DNA of 64,000 nt. It comes from Typhlomys cinereus (Eukaryota; Chordata; Mammalia; Rodentia; Platacanthomyidae). The notes below the pieces were generated by a model. The model worked only from the letters and a program-made list of their open reading frames with translations, was not told the DNA's origin and made no database searches. The stretch lies in the NCBI GenBank assembly GCA_023101885.1, contig JALPQD010000142.1, positions 2,012,454 to 2,076,453 on the forward strand, read 5' to 3'. Below are positions 22,501 through 35,750 of this stretch, in pieces. Position numbers and translations under genes: made by a program. Each line of letters opens with the position of its first letter. The stretch's first letter is position 1.

Positions 22501-23908
22501 GAGAGAAGGCCGAGCTTACATTCGTAACAGCCTACTCCTGGGATACCAAACCCTCTTCAGTGACAGGAACATTAATTTGCTCATGGGGTCAAAGTCCTGA
22601 TGCCTTAAATCCCTTCAAGTGGCTGCTGCACTGAGGACATTTCAAAACTTGGAGGGCACGTCCAAATCATAACACAGATGATAAGCCAGGAAAAGACAGG
22701 CTTGTACTTCCCATTTGTCCAGCCACACCTATGGGACCCATTATCTGAGTCACCCATTCCCACCTGATGCCTTCTGTCTTGCCTTCAAATACGTAAAAAT
22801 CAGTCAGACACAACTTCAGTAGATTTGCAAAACCTTTCGCAAATCACTGCCTCTCTCCTTTGTGTGTCTTCTAACATGGAGCTTTTTTTTCCCCCATGAA
22901 TGGCTTAAGTTCTTCCTTAGCTCCTTGTGATCCCATGTGTGTTTGGAATAGCCAAGATAGTGGCTGCAGCCTGACCTTGGTGAGCTCACTTCTGCCTAAA
23001 TGTGAGCATGCGGTTGCTCTGAGACCTGTGACCCTCGGGCATCAGTCCTCAAAATTGCCTTATTCTGGGGAATTCTGCCCTATGCCCAGTCCTGCTCCCT
23101 GTTAATCAAATTTCAGTCACTTTCTTAAGGCTCCTTCCCAGCTTTTATGCCTGTCTTGTACCTCCAGCAAGCTTGGCTCTCTTCAAGCAGAACTTTCGGC
23201 TCTTCCCACGTCTCAGACTTGCCATCTGTCCACAGCCCCACGTCCACGCTCTGTAATCAAGTGAACCTCAACTATTTTCCACTCACTGTCTGGACTTTCC
23301 AACCTCAGTGCCTGGAATAACTTTCTGTAACCCCAGGAGAGGCCGTTCTGAATCTATCACAACTTTAAACCCTTTACTCCAGTTTTGCTAGTCTGCAGCT
23401 TTGGAAGTTTCTATCGGAATCTCTGAGCATTGACACTGATCTTGGATTATCTTCCTTTCCAGTGGGCCGTGGAAGGAAGGAGCTAGTTGTGCTGAGGCAG
23501 GAGAATGAAACTGAGGTCTTGGGACTTAACTTGTTCACAGAGTGGTTACTCACCTTCTTAAACTACTGGTTTTCCCAGATAGAAGTCAGGTATCAGCATC
23601 TCATCATACAACTGTGATAAGGTATGCATGTCTTTGCCAATAAGCCCCTAGTATCCAAAATGTAGTCAGGATGTTTTTCTTTTAAAGTACAGTTAAGTTT
23701 ATCTTTATTCTTTTAGAGTTTCATACTTGAATGCAATGAATTCATGTTAGCTTCATTCTTTATTACTTACTCCAGTCTCCCTTTGTTTTCCTACTATAAA
23801 CCTTTCTCTTTCCAAACAGTCTCCCTCCTGCTTTCATTGTCTTTTTGTGTGGGAACTCAAATTACTCAGTTTAGATTAGAGTTGCTTCTGGTCACAAAAC
23901 ATACAATC
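22501..23908. other. 3' flank, no gene recognised
   Basis: Moderately GC sequence without recognisable coding exons or named repeats. Plus ORF 22896-23105 has no family match. Confidence 0.4.
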
Positions 23909-24053
23909 CTTCCTTCCTTCCTTTCCTTCCCTTCCCTTTCCCTTTCCCTTTCCTTTCCCTTTCCCTTTCCCTTTCCTCCCTCCCTCCCTCCCTCCTTCCC
24001 TCCTTCTTTCCTTTCCTCCCTCTTTCCCTCTCTTCTTTCTTCCTTCCTCTTTC

Positions 24054-24103
<50 letters not shown>
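23909..24103. repeat. Homopyrimidine tract (TTCC, CCCTTT and CT units)
   Basis: About 195 bp of C and T on the plus strand, built from TTCC, TTTCCC, CTCC and finally CT units (24059-24098). Confidence 0.97.
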
Positions 24104-25099
24104 GGAGACTTTAAATGCAAATAACCATTTTCACTTTTATTCTTAATTTTTATTCAAGGAAAGCAAAAAAAAAAAAAAAGAAAGAAAAGAAAAGAAAAGT
24201 GTTACTCCTTGAAATGAAGGAAGGGAAAGAGAAAGACATGGGAAATGAAAGGAGTTTGATAGGGAGAGAGCTTAATGTCAGTGGCATGTTATTCAGCAGA
24301 GGATCCAGAAGTACCCTTGAAACACTATTTATGGAACCCAGCTTCTCCAGAATGCTGTGGTGCAGTGCAGCGTGCCGTCAGGGACGCATCCTTCTTGCCC
24401 TCTGCCATTGCTTCCCATGCTTTCTGAAGTGATCTGATCACCCGGCTCTGCAGATGGACTTCCAGCAACTGCTCGACTGTTTTCATAGCATGGCTTGGCT
24501 CCTAGTTGTGAACCTTGGCTCAGAATGCTGATTTCTCAGTGACCTGCCAGAGAGCCTCACAACTTAGTGCTGGGCATAGACTTGCTGAGGAAGACTGCCA
24601 GCCAAGTTGGCCTTGGCTCTGCAGAGAGGAGTGATTCTAAGTAACCAAGTAAAAGGATTGGGGGTGGGGGGTGCAGTAACTCTGTCCTGATCATTCAAGC
24701 AAGGCTGGGTAAAGCCTGACATTGTCCAAGTCTTCCACGACTGTAAATGTGAGAAAAATACCCCAGATCCTAAATTTTACATAACACTTACTACTGACTT
24801 TATTCCTCTCTCTCCTTTTTAAATCTTTTAGACTTCCTCTAGAGTGCTGTGTCAGATTTAATCTGCCACACAACTTGGCTTTCCATCAGTATCCTAAGAA
24901 ATTCTGAGAACTTCATTAATCCCAGGGCACTGAATCTTGTCATATGTTCATTCCCAGCATTTGGCAAACTAGCCCGGTGCCATCGGCTTAAATGGTGGTG
25001 GGTTGTTTTCCAGTTGTCAAATGATCTTTTCCTATTCAAGAGTCAGAAAATAGAAACATTCACTCATAAAGGACTTGAATGATTTGGAACATGAACAAT
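24104..25099. other. 3' flank just downstream of Adgrg6
   Basis: It begins with an A-rich stretch and AAAAGAAAAG units at 24165-24200. Otherwise no repeat or gene recognised; overlapping short ORFs on both strands look random. Confidence 0.4.
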
Positions 25100-27707
25100 G
25101 TAAGTATTTATTTGAAGATCACTTTCCATTTAAGTAAAATGGCAAATCAGCTATAGCAGTTTCTCACTACTAATTCTAATTTGTGCTCACAGTCACTTTT
25201 ATCTATCATATCCAGAGATTTGCTACAGAAAATGATTTCACAATTTTTTTCTAGAAAAAATATATACAGTCTTTCTAACAGAACGTTAATTTCCAAACAA
25301 TACAGTTAGGCAATATAAAGCTAAGCACTGAAACAAATCGACATGAAAACAAATAAATAAATATATACAAGAGAGACTATGCCAACAATGAAGAAAAGCT
25401 TTACACTGCCAGAAATGGAGAGTCTCGGAATCTGATTCTAATAGTGTAGTATAGCAGAAATGAAGGCGAGGGAGCAGGAGGGAAAAGCCCAAGTGTGAGG
25501 TGACGTTATTTTACAGATGGGTGTAGGCTGACTTTTGGCTCCTCAGTTGAATACCTACCCCCTTCCCGCCATCCTTTCTGAGGGGGCCTCATGAAATTAA
25601 ATGGAGTGTTGCATACTTAGACTTGAAGAGAGAATTTTAAATCTTCTTTTAAAATTTTAAATCTGCTGGCAAATGTTTTTATTCAGCTGTCCTTCATTTT
25701 TCCTTACAAGGTTACTGGAAATTTTAGAAGTAGAGTTTACATTGTTGCCAAATATGAAAAAAAAAAATCCATCAACCAGTTTTCTTAGGCCCAAAAACAA
25801 AGCCATTTTTGAAGCTCTGTTTTAATCCCTATGAATTATATATGCACTTGGTGCAGAAATGTCACAGTAGAAAACTAATTGAAATCTAGCATGAACACCT
25901 AAGTGGAGGAGGGGATATATGAGTGAATATTCAGTGCCTGAGATTAATTTCAACTGTGTGTAACCTCTGGCACAAAAAGAAAGCAGCTTGCTAAGACCGA
26001 AAAAAAGGATCTGGCTAGACAGAACTGAATCTTAGCGAACTTGAGCTGTACTACTCCTTTCTCCTCATGTTGAAATCCAGGCGAGCAATCTCATGGCCTC
26101 TATGTGGCTACAAAACAGGATGGCAAGAATAACCCAATACCACATTCTGACAGCCTCTTTTGGAACCTAGAAAATAGCTTCTTGACTGAAATTCAGCAAC
26201 AGACAAAGGAGTCCCTGTAAGTTAGCAGCTACATAGCTTGTGAAGTCTTTTGTCCCCTATGTTGAGAATGACATGCTTTCTGCATGGAGCAGACTCTGGG
26301 GCTCCATTCTGCCTCCGCCTTCCAGAAGACTGGCTCTGCAGAATCTGCTCCTTGGTGATTACTATACTGCTTCTTCCCAGAGAAGCTGAGCAAAGAGATT
26401 GCACAGTCTGTGCTAGAGCCCCTGGACAGGCCCCCATCACTGCAGAATCATGAGACATGGTCTCCCTTACCACAAGTATGCACTGGTCAGGAATTAGAGA
26501 ATCTGATAAGCTGCCTAATATTACACATGACCTGTGTGCAGCCAACTGATTGGTAAATACTACACCATGCTCCTTGCCAGACCACCTCAGACTCTCATGC
26601 ACTGTAATAGATGGGCTTGGTGAGAAAACAGTGTGCCTTGCAGTTGTAGACCTGTATATTTGTAATTGATTTTGATTAGCTGAGACAGATTATGCTGCAG
26701 TGTATATTTCTTGGAACAGAATTCTCACCAGGGGAAGGCAGAGGCCTTTGAAGTTTGTGTTATGTGAGAAGTCTTAATGTCGTTAGAGGAAGGACAGGAC
26801 CACAAAGTTTCAAGAATATGTTTCCCAAAAGAGAAAGGTTATAACCCACAGCATGTCCCATGGAACGTCTCTCCTTCCTCTATGGAGCCTTTATGTAGTA
26901 AAGGAAGAAAGGGACAGTTCTGTTTGTCCACAAACTGGGAGATCCATATTAATGGAGCATCAGCACTAAACTGGATTAAAATGCTGTGAGATTTGATGAT
27001 AATTATGATTACACATAAACTTGATGTCTTGAAATATTAGCAATTTACATAGTCTCATATAAACTAGCTATGTGTGAAATATTTTCTTTAATAATTGTGG
27101 CCATGAAGGTTAACTATTTGACATAAGAAAAAAATCTTTTTTAATTGTTGGATCAAATATGAACAATTCTTTTCTACCTATGGTTGAAATTTCACCAAAT
27201 AAGAAAAATACTGCTACATTTACCAAAAATTACACTGGAAGGGAGCATGTGGATAGCTAAGATAATGAATAATGTCAGTGTGTTTTCTACACCATTTTTG
27301 AGAAGGAGGACATGGAAAATGTCCACATCCAAGCTAGCTTTGGGAAGTGATAGATGAAATCCAAGCTAGAGTTTGTCACCAGCTTCATTCTTCCTTAATT
27401 TGACACTTCCTCCCCAATTGCGCTCACTCGTTTGATTCAGTGACATTCTAAAGAGCCCTTGTGCACCTGCTACCAAGTCGTAGTGCTCTCTGCTCTGAAG
27501 CTGTAGTGATAACTGAAGTCCTCCATGGAAGAGGTACACTGGAAAGTCGGACTGTAATTTTCACAAGTGCATCCTGAACAGAATGCATTCCTCTTCACTG
27601 GACAGTTGCCCAGGGAACAGCACATTCTCAACAGCTAGTCTTCCCTTTCATTGCTTGTTGATCTTCCTGTCCTGCAGGTTCCTGTTATTTTCCTTATGTT
27701 CATGATA
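25100..27707 (-). other. Adgrg6: Probable Adgrg6 3' UTR
   Basis: About 2.6 kb after the stop codon has no recognisable interspersed repeat, unlike the sequence on either side of it. AATAAA motifs on the minus strand occur at 25678-25683, 25107-25112 and 24799-24804; any of these could set the 3' end. The boundary at 25100 is a guess from the second motif. ORFs inside it, such as 26222-26602 on the minus strand, show no family resemblance. Confidence 0.4.
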
Positions 27708-27908
<201 letters not shown>

Positions 27909-30128
27909 TTAGGCTGCAGGGTAAGCTTGTAGCTGATGTAAAGGCCACCACTTTGCCCTCTCCTCATGTTTTTACATATTAAAAAAATACACACAAGAAA
28001 TAAAGCATTGGTCCTTTCATAGGACAGATAAAAAGCAGCATTCAAATACTATGTGTTTTTCAAAGTGTATTTCTAGTACTCACTGTATATCAACTGGACA
28101 TTCATGTGGTAGTTTGTTATAAGGAAATATTTTTGTGAGTGGAATTTATTTGTTTGAGTGAATGGATTTAAAAAAACACTTCAAATATAAGTATGCTACC
28201 TAGCTATAATGATAGAGTAGGTAACATTGAATTAAATTGTGTTGACTCTTTCCTGAGGAAAACATATGTTTTCCAATGAACAGGAAGAAAAATTGTTGGA
28301 CACAAGGAGACTAAAAAAAGTCTACCCATTAGATGTGTATTTCATTAAAAAATTGGTAAAATGTAATTTAAATGATTTGGAGATTAAATGGGAATTGAAT
28401 AAACCTGAAAGTCTTTTTTGAACACAGCTTCACATAGAAGTGACTTTTTAGCTCATAGATGAATGGAGGAGAACAAAATATCATTTTTATGAATATTATA
28501 GAAATCAAAATTATTTTTGTCAGAAATATTTTGAAAATAATAGGATCAGAGTAATAGTGATAAAAAACACTAAATAAATAAATGATTGTTTAGTACTATA
28601 TGCAAATGTCACTTTCACCTAGGCCAAGAGCTCTCTGAAACTGGCTCAGATCATGTTCTGAAACTCACATGAGCTCTATTATTTATGAATACCTGTGGCA
28701 GTCTTGGTGCAACATGTGAATGTCATAGGTATGTGTATTCCTCCTCTTAACACACTTTGGGGGCAAATTTTGCCCTCAGATTAACCAAATTATAGAAGCT
28801 GCATAGTAGCTATAGAAGATAAAATATAATTTCTACCAAGTATTCAGTTCTCTACAGTCGTATCTCCACTATTTAACGGGTCAGAATCATTAATGCCATT
28901 CTGAAACATTGCTTTCAGGAGCCATAGCTTTTAAATTTTTTGGAGTATTTACTTGAAACACTTTATGTTTTGAGTAAAATGGACCCAGTATGTGAAAGGA
29001 TCTATGAAATCCACCAATGATTACTCAGAAACACCATCATGAATATGGTATCTTAGGAAGCTTATTTAAATTACCCAATAATACCATTATTGATAATAAT
29101 ATTAATAATGATACTATTACTGTATGGGAGCATACTCTATGTCAAAAGAAGGCTGTCCACACTGAAGGAAACCAGGAGGAAGAATTGATGGGTCATGAGA
29201 GGGGGCAGATGGAAGCATTGCAGAATGCCGGAAGCATGTCCCAGTGACCATGAGAAAAAGCCTGGCAGAGTGACAGTACAAGGTCCCGCCCAGCGGCTCT
29301 CAGAAAGCTGCTTGATTCTTGCTTCCTTCAAGTTCACAAATTCACTAGCCACTGGTTTTCCTTTGGAGATTTCCCCAATTTATTTAAATATCAATAATGA
29401 ATAATTTGTACTTGATTTTTTTAAAAAAAGGAAAGCACACATCTCCAAAATAATGTTGAGGATATATTTCTTTGCTTCCTAGACAACTGCCAAAGGTTGT
29501 GATGAGCTCCATGCCAAAGACATGATCCAGTTGAAGGGTCTCACAATCTCATCTCCCATGCAGCATACAGATACATGCCATTCTAAGTCTTTCTGGTTAT
29601 GTAGCCCATTGGGAATGAATAAGGAATATTTAGATTGCAACTGTATATCTGAAAACCAAGGACTAGAGAAATGAACTATTATTTAACTGAGACTGAAACC
29701 TCAAGCAGATAAAAATCCGTATGAAGCGGCTTGCTGTTGATAAGTTCTCATTTTTGACTTCTATGAATGTACCATGACAGATCCAACAATTCAGAAGAGC
29801 TGTGAAAAGTGGGGGGAAATCATATCATTTTATAACAAATGTCTTGAGTACTGTGTTCCTTTTGATTTTACATGACATGTGACCCATTCATTTCATAGCA
29901 TGGTACATTTTCTAGAAGCAACAACTTGCATACCCCATGCAGAGAAGAGCCAGCACAGCCCACTGTCATTAGGAATTTCAGCAACCCCAGTTCGATGCAT
30001 TGTGCTAGCTAAAAATTACGGTAAAGAGTAAGCCAATGTTTGATGCAGCAAGACCCTCAGCTTAATTCATGCACTTATGCTCACCACCTTGCCAAAGTTC
30101 ATGCATTCAAAAAACAGTAAAAGTTTAC

Positions 30129-30174
30129 CTTAAGGATCCGTTTTTGTTGAAGGAATGCTCTTAGGAGAAATTAT
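30129..30174 (-). pseudogene. Adgrg6: Adgrg6 alternative cassette exon with in-frame stop
   Basis: A 46-nt segment with GTGTAG|AT at its start and TTAAG|GTAAAC at its end. Joined to the tail exon it reads DNFS, stop (TAA), then EHSFNKNGSLR. In human, as I remember it, the matching cassette has DN-S-EHSFNK-GSLR with Tyr at the stop position. There, inclusion adds 46 nt (1 mod 3) and shifts the terminal exon into its other frame, giving a distinct C-terminus. Here the stop would end the receptor four residues after the junction. It may be a dead cassette, or it may still act as a truncating or NMD-triggering exon. The polypyrimidine tract is poor. Confidence 0.75.
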
Positions 30175-31589
30175 CTACACCATAAACATATGAACATCTA
30201 CATCAATTTCAAGAAATAAACCAAGTAGATGTCTGTGAGGTAATGCAAATATGTTCTGCATACCCTAAGTGCTTCAGTACACAGCATCCCACCAAGAACT
30301 GGCTGGACATCTGAATTTCATATATTATATAAATGACACCATTATGACTTACTGTGTCCTGATGCTAAAGGACATGACCTCATATAGACCCAAAAGATTT
30401 TTGTAGTTGTTTTGTTAAGGGGAAGACAAAAACACATTCTTTTCAAAAATAAATACATCACAATTTGTAACAATAAATTGCCTTTAGTACCTGCATTTCC
30501 TTTTGTCTTCTAGACAAGCCTAATGCCTGTATGCTCATATTGCTGCTATTTCAGAAAAAAAGGGAAATGAATATCTTAAGTTTAGCTAAGTAATTTAAAA
30601 AAATTATTCGAGAAAAGATTTTGTGCCAGAGAGCTATCATGAACACCTTGAGGTCACAAACCTAGAATTGGTTTCCTCACATGGAAACCTTATTCAGGAA
30701 GAGATCACAGAATTTCCATTCGTTTCCTCCAAAATGTCTTTAACATCAAGAATCTGTGAGAACCTGTCTTGAGCTTTTCTGATTTCTCAGATAATTAATT
30801 CTGAAATTCACAGGCTCTTTAAATAGTCAAGCATTTTCCCTGAACTATTATCACAAATCCCAGACCATGACCACACTACTGGCAATATAGGTAAGGTATG
30901 CAAGCTGGGACAGGTGCAAGCATTTAAATTTATGTAAGGTTCATTTTTCAATTCAGGTCATGGTGATATCAGCAATAATGTCAGATACTTCACACATCTT
31001 ATTCCTTCTTAGAACCTCAAAAGTGAAATATTGGTCATTTCTGTGCTACTCACCTCTGCTCATGTTTAATAACTAAACAGATCACAAATTCAAGAGTTAT
31101 TTCCATTGCTCTTAGATGCATCTTAACTTAAGAAATTAGCATGTGCTAAGAGTCTACACTGTCAAGGGGTTTCATTAGTAGTTAAAACTACAAACGCTAT
31201 TATTTACCTTTGAAATTATTAAAAGGTTGCACCTTTCACACTGGTCACTATTGAGTACTAAGAAACAATCTTTAATTTTTTGTAGTCATCAGAATTATCT
31301 GTATATGTGCTTAGTGTTAGAACATGCCGAAATTGAAAATACAGTGGAAAAACAGGACATTAACAAAGGCTCAGTGCTTCTTATGGTCCTTGTCACTTTC
31401 TAAGTGTTGTGCTCATATTTGATCAATTAGCCAATGGCAAAGGAATTAAGTCTCAAATCAATACACATTCTAAGTGGTGAATTCTGATTCCATGTCAACT
31501 GACTATGCTAAACTATTTTGCAATTCAATTTCCATATTCTTAAAGAAAAAGATAGCATTTTATAAATAAAATACCTTAATTCTTTTTTC

Positions 31590-31976
31590 TTCCACATTTT
31601 ATTTTTTTCCTAATCATACAAACTCAATAGGTACCCCTATCCTCTCCTTCCCTTCTCCCCTTCCTAATCATCCCCCCTCGCACTCTCCCTCCTTTTTTTC
31701 ACTCCCATCCCTGCCTTCTTCCTCCTCCTTCCTCCCTCCCATCCCCTTGGGGCATTCTTTTGAGTGAATGCCAAACCTCTTTCTGAATCCTCCACCCTAA
31801 TGAGGGTTCAGGACTCAGTGGCATAGCCTGGAGCCCCTTCTTGGGCTCCCTGTTGTATGGAAACTCTATTAAGATTGTTAATCTCTTGCCTCTAAGGATC
31901 CTACTCCCTGGAGCCTTCTCCCCTGTGATCCATGCTAGACTTTGAGGGATCATCAACATGTCAGCCATTGTGCGAG
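31590..31976 (-). mobile_element. 5'-truncated L1 (3' UTR)
   Basis: The C-rich tract at 31637-31745 and GGACTCAGTGGCATAGCCTG match the L1 3' UTRs at 640-930 and 20699-21044. No clear target duplication was found. Confidence 0.8.
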
Positions 31977-32136
31977 GTAGTGATATTACAGCTACATAGA
32001 CATAAGTGTATTAAAACCTTTAAAAATGATAAAAGTTCTGAGTTTAAAACTAATGCCTTCTGACAAATAAATTGAAAATAAGTGCACTTGCATGTATCAT
32101 GATGCATGTCTTCAAGACAAGTCAGTTTTGCAATTA

Positions 32137-32415
<279 letters not shown>

Positions 32416-32823
32416 TTATCCCAAACATATGATGTTCAGATATGCTGCTAATGACATGCAAACATCAAGGAACTGAAGACAGAAGTTTCCTCCTATGACC
32501 CTCATATTAATGAATATCCCATTCGATATCTTAAGAGTAAGACCAAATTACTGATGCTAGAATACAGTGACATTTTCCTTCAAATCTTCATTCTAAGAAA
32601 ACCTTCTTTATCTAAAAAATGTAAGCAACATTCTAACAATGTAGCCAGGTGAGTTTGATGTAGGGGAAACTGTGGACACAAGCCAACAAATTAGACAGTG
32701 TCCCTTGAATTGCTCCTATAATCTGTCTGGAACTCATGCTTCTCTGCAAAGGGAAAGGTGGATCTAAGGCTCTCTGGTCTCCTTCAGGTGAGGATTCTAA
32801 GATTCAAACTTCACGTTCCATCA

Positions 32824-33063
<240 letters not shown>

Positions 33064-33177
33064 TCAAGACAAATGACACGCTTTGAAAGAAAAATCTTAT
33101 TAAATACATGGACTTATCTTTATTAAGCTTTTATATCCTGGTCAGAAAGGAACAAAGGTTTTTTTTTAAATGGTGTC

Positions 33178-33212
33178 TTTTTAAAAAATATATTTATTTA
33201 TTATTTATTTTG

Positions 33213-33263
<51 letters not shown>

Positions 33264-33520
33264 TTGTATCAGAGGGCACTGTATGTCTCTGTAGAGGTCC
33301 AAGGGTAATTTCCAGAATCATCTGGGATTGCTCCTACCCCCTCCCTTTTTTTTTTTTTTTTTTTTTTTGCTTTGCTCTGTGATTTCCCAGGCTCTACCCA
33401 CTAGGGCCAGAAGTGCAGGCTGTCCTTATTTCTGGCATTTTTACTTAGGACCTGGAATCCAAACTAAGGACCTTCTGCCTGGGAGGTGGAGTCTTAACCC
33501 CTGAGTCATCTCTTCAGCCC
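33178..33520 (-). mobile_element. tRNA-derived SINE, long form
   Basis: Minus-strand head GGGCTGAAGAGATGACTCAG, body like the copies at 13530 and 53180, and (TG)n at 33215-33258 in its tail. An internal T-run (about 25 nt) lies at 33344-33368. Confidence 0.85.
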
Positions 33521-34367
33521 AGAAACAAAGATATTAAGGAAAGGAATCTTTGCCCATTTTGTCCAATGTCGAATCTTAAGCATTTTAATCTTCTACAGAA
33601 GAAAACCAGAGAATGTACTGATTCAATCTTTGCCTGTTTGGCCTGCTTTACTACTTAAACCTTAAATTCAAGCTGAAATAAGAAACATTTACTTAACAAG
33701 CATTTAGTATACTCCTAATTTTTGTTTTAAAATTATGCTACCTCTCACCTTACACAAAAATCAACTCCAAATGGATCAAAGACCTTGATGCTTTTAGTAT
33801 CTTAACTCCTAATAGTTAATGATTTTGTTTCAGAATGAACTGCATGATCATGTAATAACAGAGCAATCATGGAGTTCCTATCTACTCTGAGGCCCCAATG
33901 AAGTAACTCAGACTAATCTTCCCTGGTGCTTAGCTTCTTGAGTATCAGGGAGCCCAGGGCATGAAGGGAAGATGTCTATAAAATTCTATTAAAACCACTA
34001 GACCATGGAGAAGTGTCAGTATAGAAAACATTGATTACATTTTTTCCACTGCTTTTAAAAGGGAAGAATAGCCCATGAAAAAATTCCTAGAAAATTCAAA
34101 CTCATTTATCTAAGAAAGGTGTGAATGAGGTTCAGATAGGCGCTCAGTGAAATAATATGATGTTATTACTATCATGTAATTGAAGACACAGTGCTGCAAT
34201 GTATATTATTTTGTGTAATTCTGAATCATATATCACTAATGTGTTCATAATTATAACTAGCTGCCTATTTCCTAGTTTGAAATGTTATATTAGATAGGGA
34301 AGGATGTTCTAATTAACACAAAACAAAGTTCTAATAAATTGAAATAAATTTTAGTTCTTTGGAAAAC

Positions 34368-34394
34368 ACACACGTGCACACACACACACATGTG

Positions 34395-34452
<58 letters not shown>

Positions 34453-34460
34453 CACCATGC
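34368..34460. repeat. (CA)n microsatellite
   Basis: About 80 bp of CA repeats with a few CATG interruptions. Confidence 0.97.
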
Positions 34461-35454
34461 ATACACACCCCTAAGTTTCTTGTGCTGCAGGAAGGGGAAG
34501 CAGAAAGATAGATGCCTGTTTGCATAACCCATCCTGGTCCATGCAATGACACAAGAGTTCTGAGAGCAAGTGAGAACTTTCTTCTATGCCAGGCCACTGG
34601 GAAGTAGGGCTTGGGGACTGGCCCTCCTTCCCAGGGAGTTGAATGGAACCATCACTAGGTCCAGATCTTGTTTCCACATTCCCAATGGCTGAGTCAGATC
34701 CTTATGCAACACCTTTCCTGTGTCTATTAAATCCCCTAAGGAGCTTTCTCTCAGAAGATACTTGCATCACAAACAATGTGGAAACTGAAGTATGCAACTA
34801 AATTGAATTGCTTAATAGATGCTATGAAGTTTTGAGGATCTAGTGCCACGATGGAATAAAGAGAATGGAGGGCAGAGTCCTGCATGACCTCAGGCCACAG
34901 AATCTGCAGAGGAAGCAAGCTGTGTTCTTAGAGCATGCTTGCAGCCTTCCTTTTATTTTATTTCCCTTTAACTGAGTCAGAGTTTTATGAGGTATTTTTA
35001 ATCACATGACTGAAAACACAGGTTAAGTGCGTATTCTTAAAGCACTGTGCAATACAATCATATGTGGGGCTTTACCTAAGGACTTTTGCTTCCAATCATC
35101 AACCCAGACTTACCTCGGCGCCACACTTTGATTAGATGATTTTTTTTTGGTTTGGTTTCCTTCATATTGTATCAATGTCCTTTTGCAATACCCAGGTGTC
35201 TTTATGTATGTCAAATATACCAGGACAAAAAAAAAAAAAACTTCGGAGGCTGTGCCTGGTGTTTTGAGGACATGGGATGAAACTAAGGGTGGGGGTGTGA
35301 CTTTTGCGGTGCTAAAATATGAATAAGTTTGACTATGGTGACTATAGATAAGATAAACTGCCATAGTAAAACTTTTTCTAAGATGATGCAGCCCTACTGA
35401 AATTATCATATAGCCAAAGATAGTATTGCATAATTTTCATAAGAATGAGTATGG

Positions 35455-35750
35455 GTGAATATGTGTGTGTGAACAAGTTTGCATGGGAGTACGTCCATGT
35501 TTGTGTGGGTGTGCATGTACGTGAGCATGGGTGCTTGTGGAGGCCTGAGGGTGAAATTGGAAATCATCTTTGATCACTCTTTCAGTTTACGGTTTCAAGT
35601 TTGTGATTAAACCTAGAGCTCAATTCTAGGGCTAGTCTGTCTAGATAGCTTGTTCTGAGTCTTAGGTTCAGTTCTCTGCGGCTCTGAACAAAGGTTTTCC
35701 TGCTTGTAGGACAAGTCTTTAACCACTTACTCATTTCCCCAGCTCAACAT
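35455..35750 (-). mobile_element. Old B4/tRNA-type SINE
   Basis: TG-rich left end, GTGGAGGCCTGAGGGTGAAA, and a right end ACCACTTACTCATTTCCCCAGC, which is a degenerate reverse-complement SINE head. Confidence 0.5.

Noticed and set aside
26222..26602. 126-codon minus-strand ORF
   Set aside because: It lies inside the probable 3' UTR, has no recognisable domain and no splice link.
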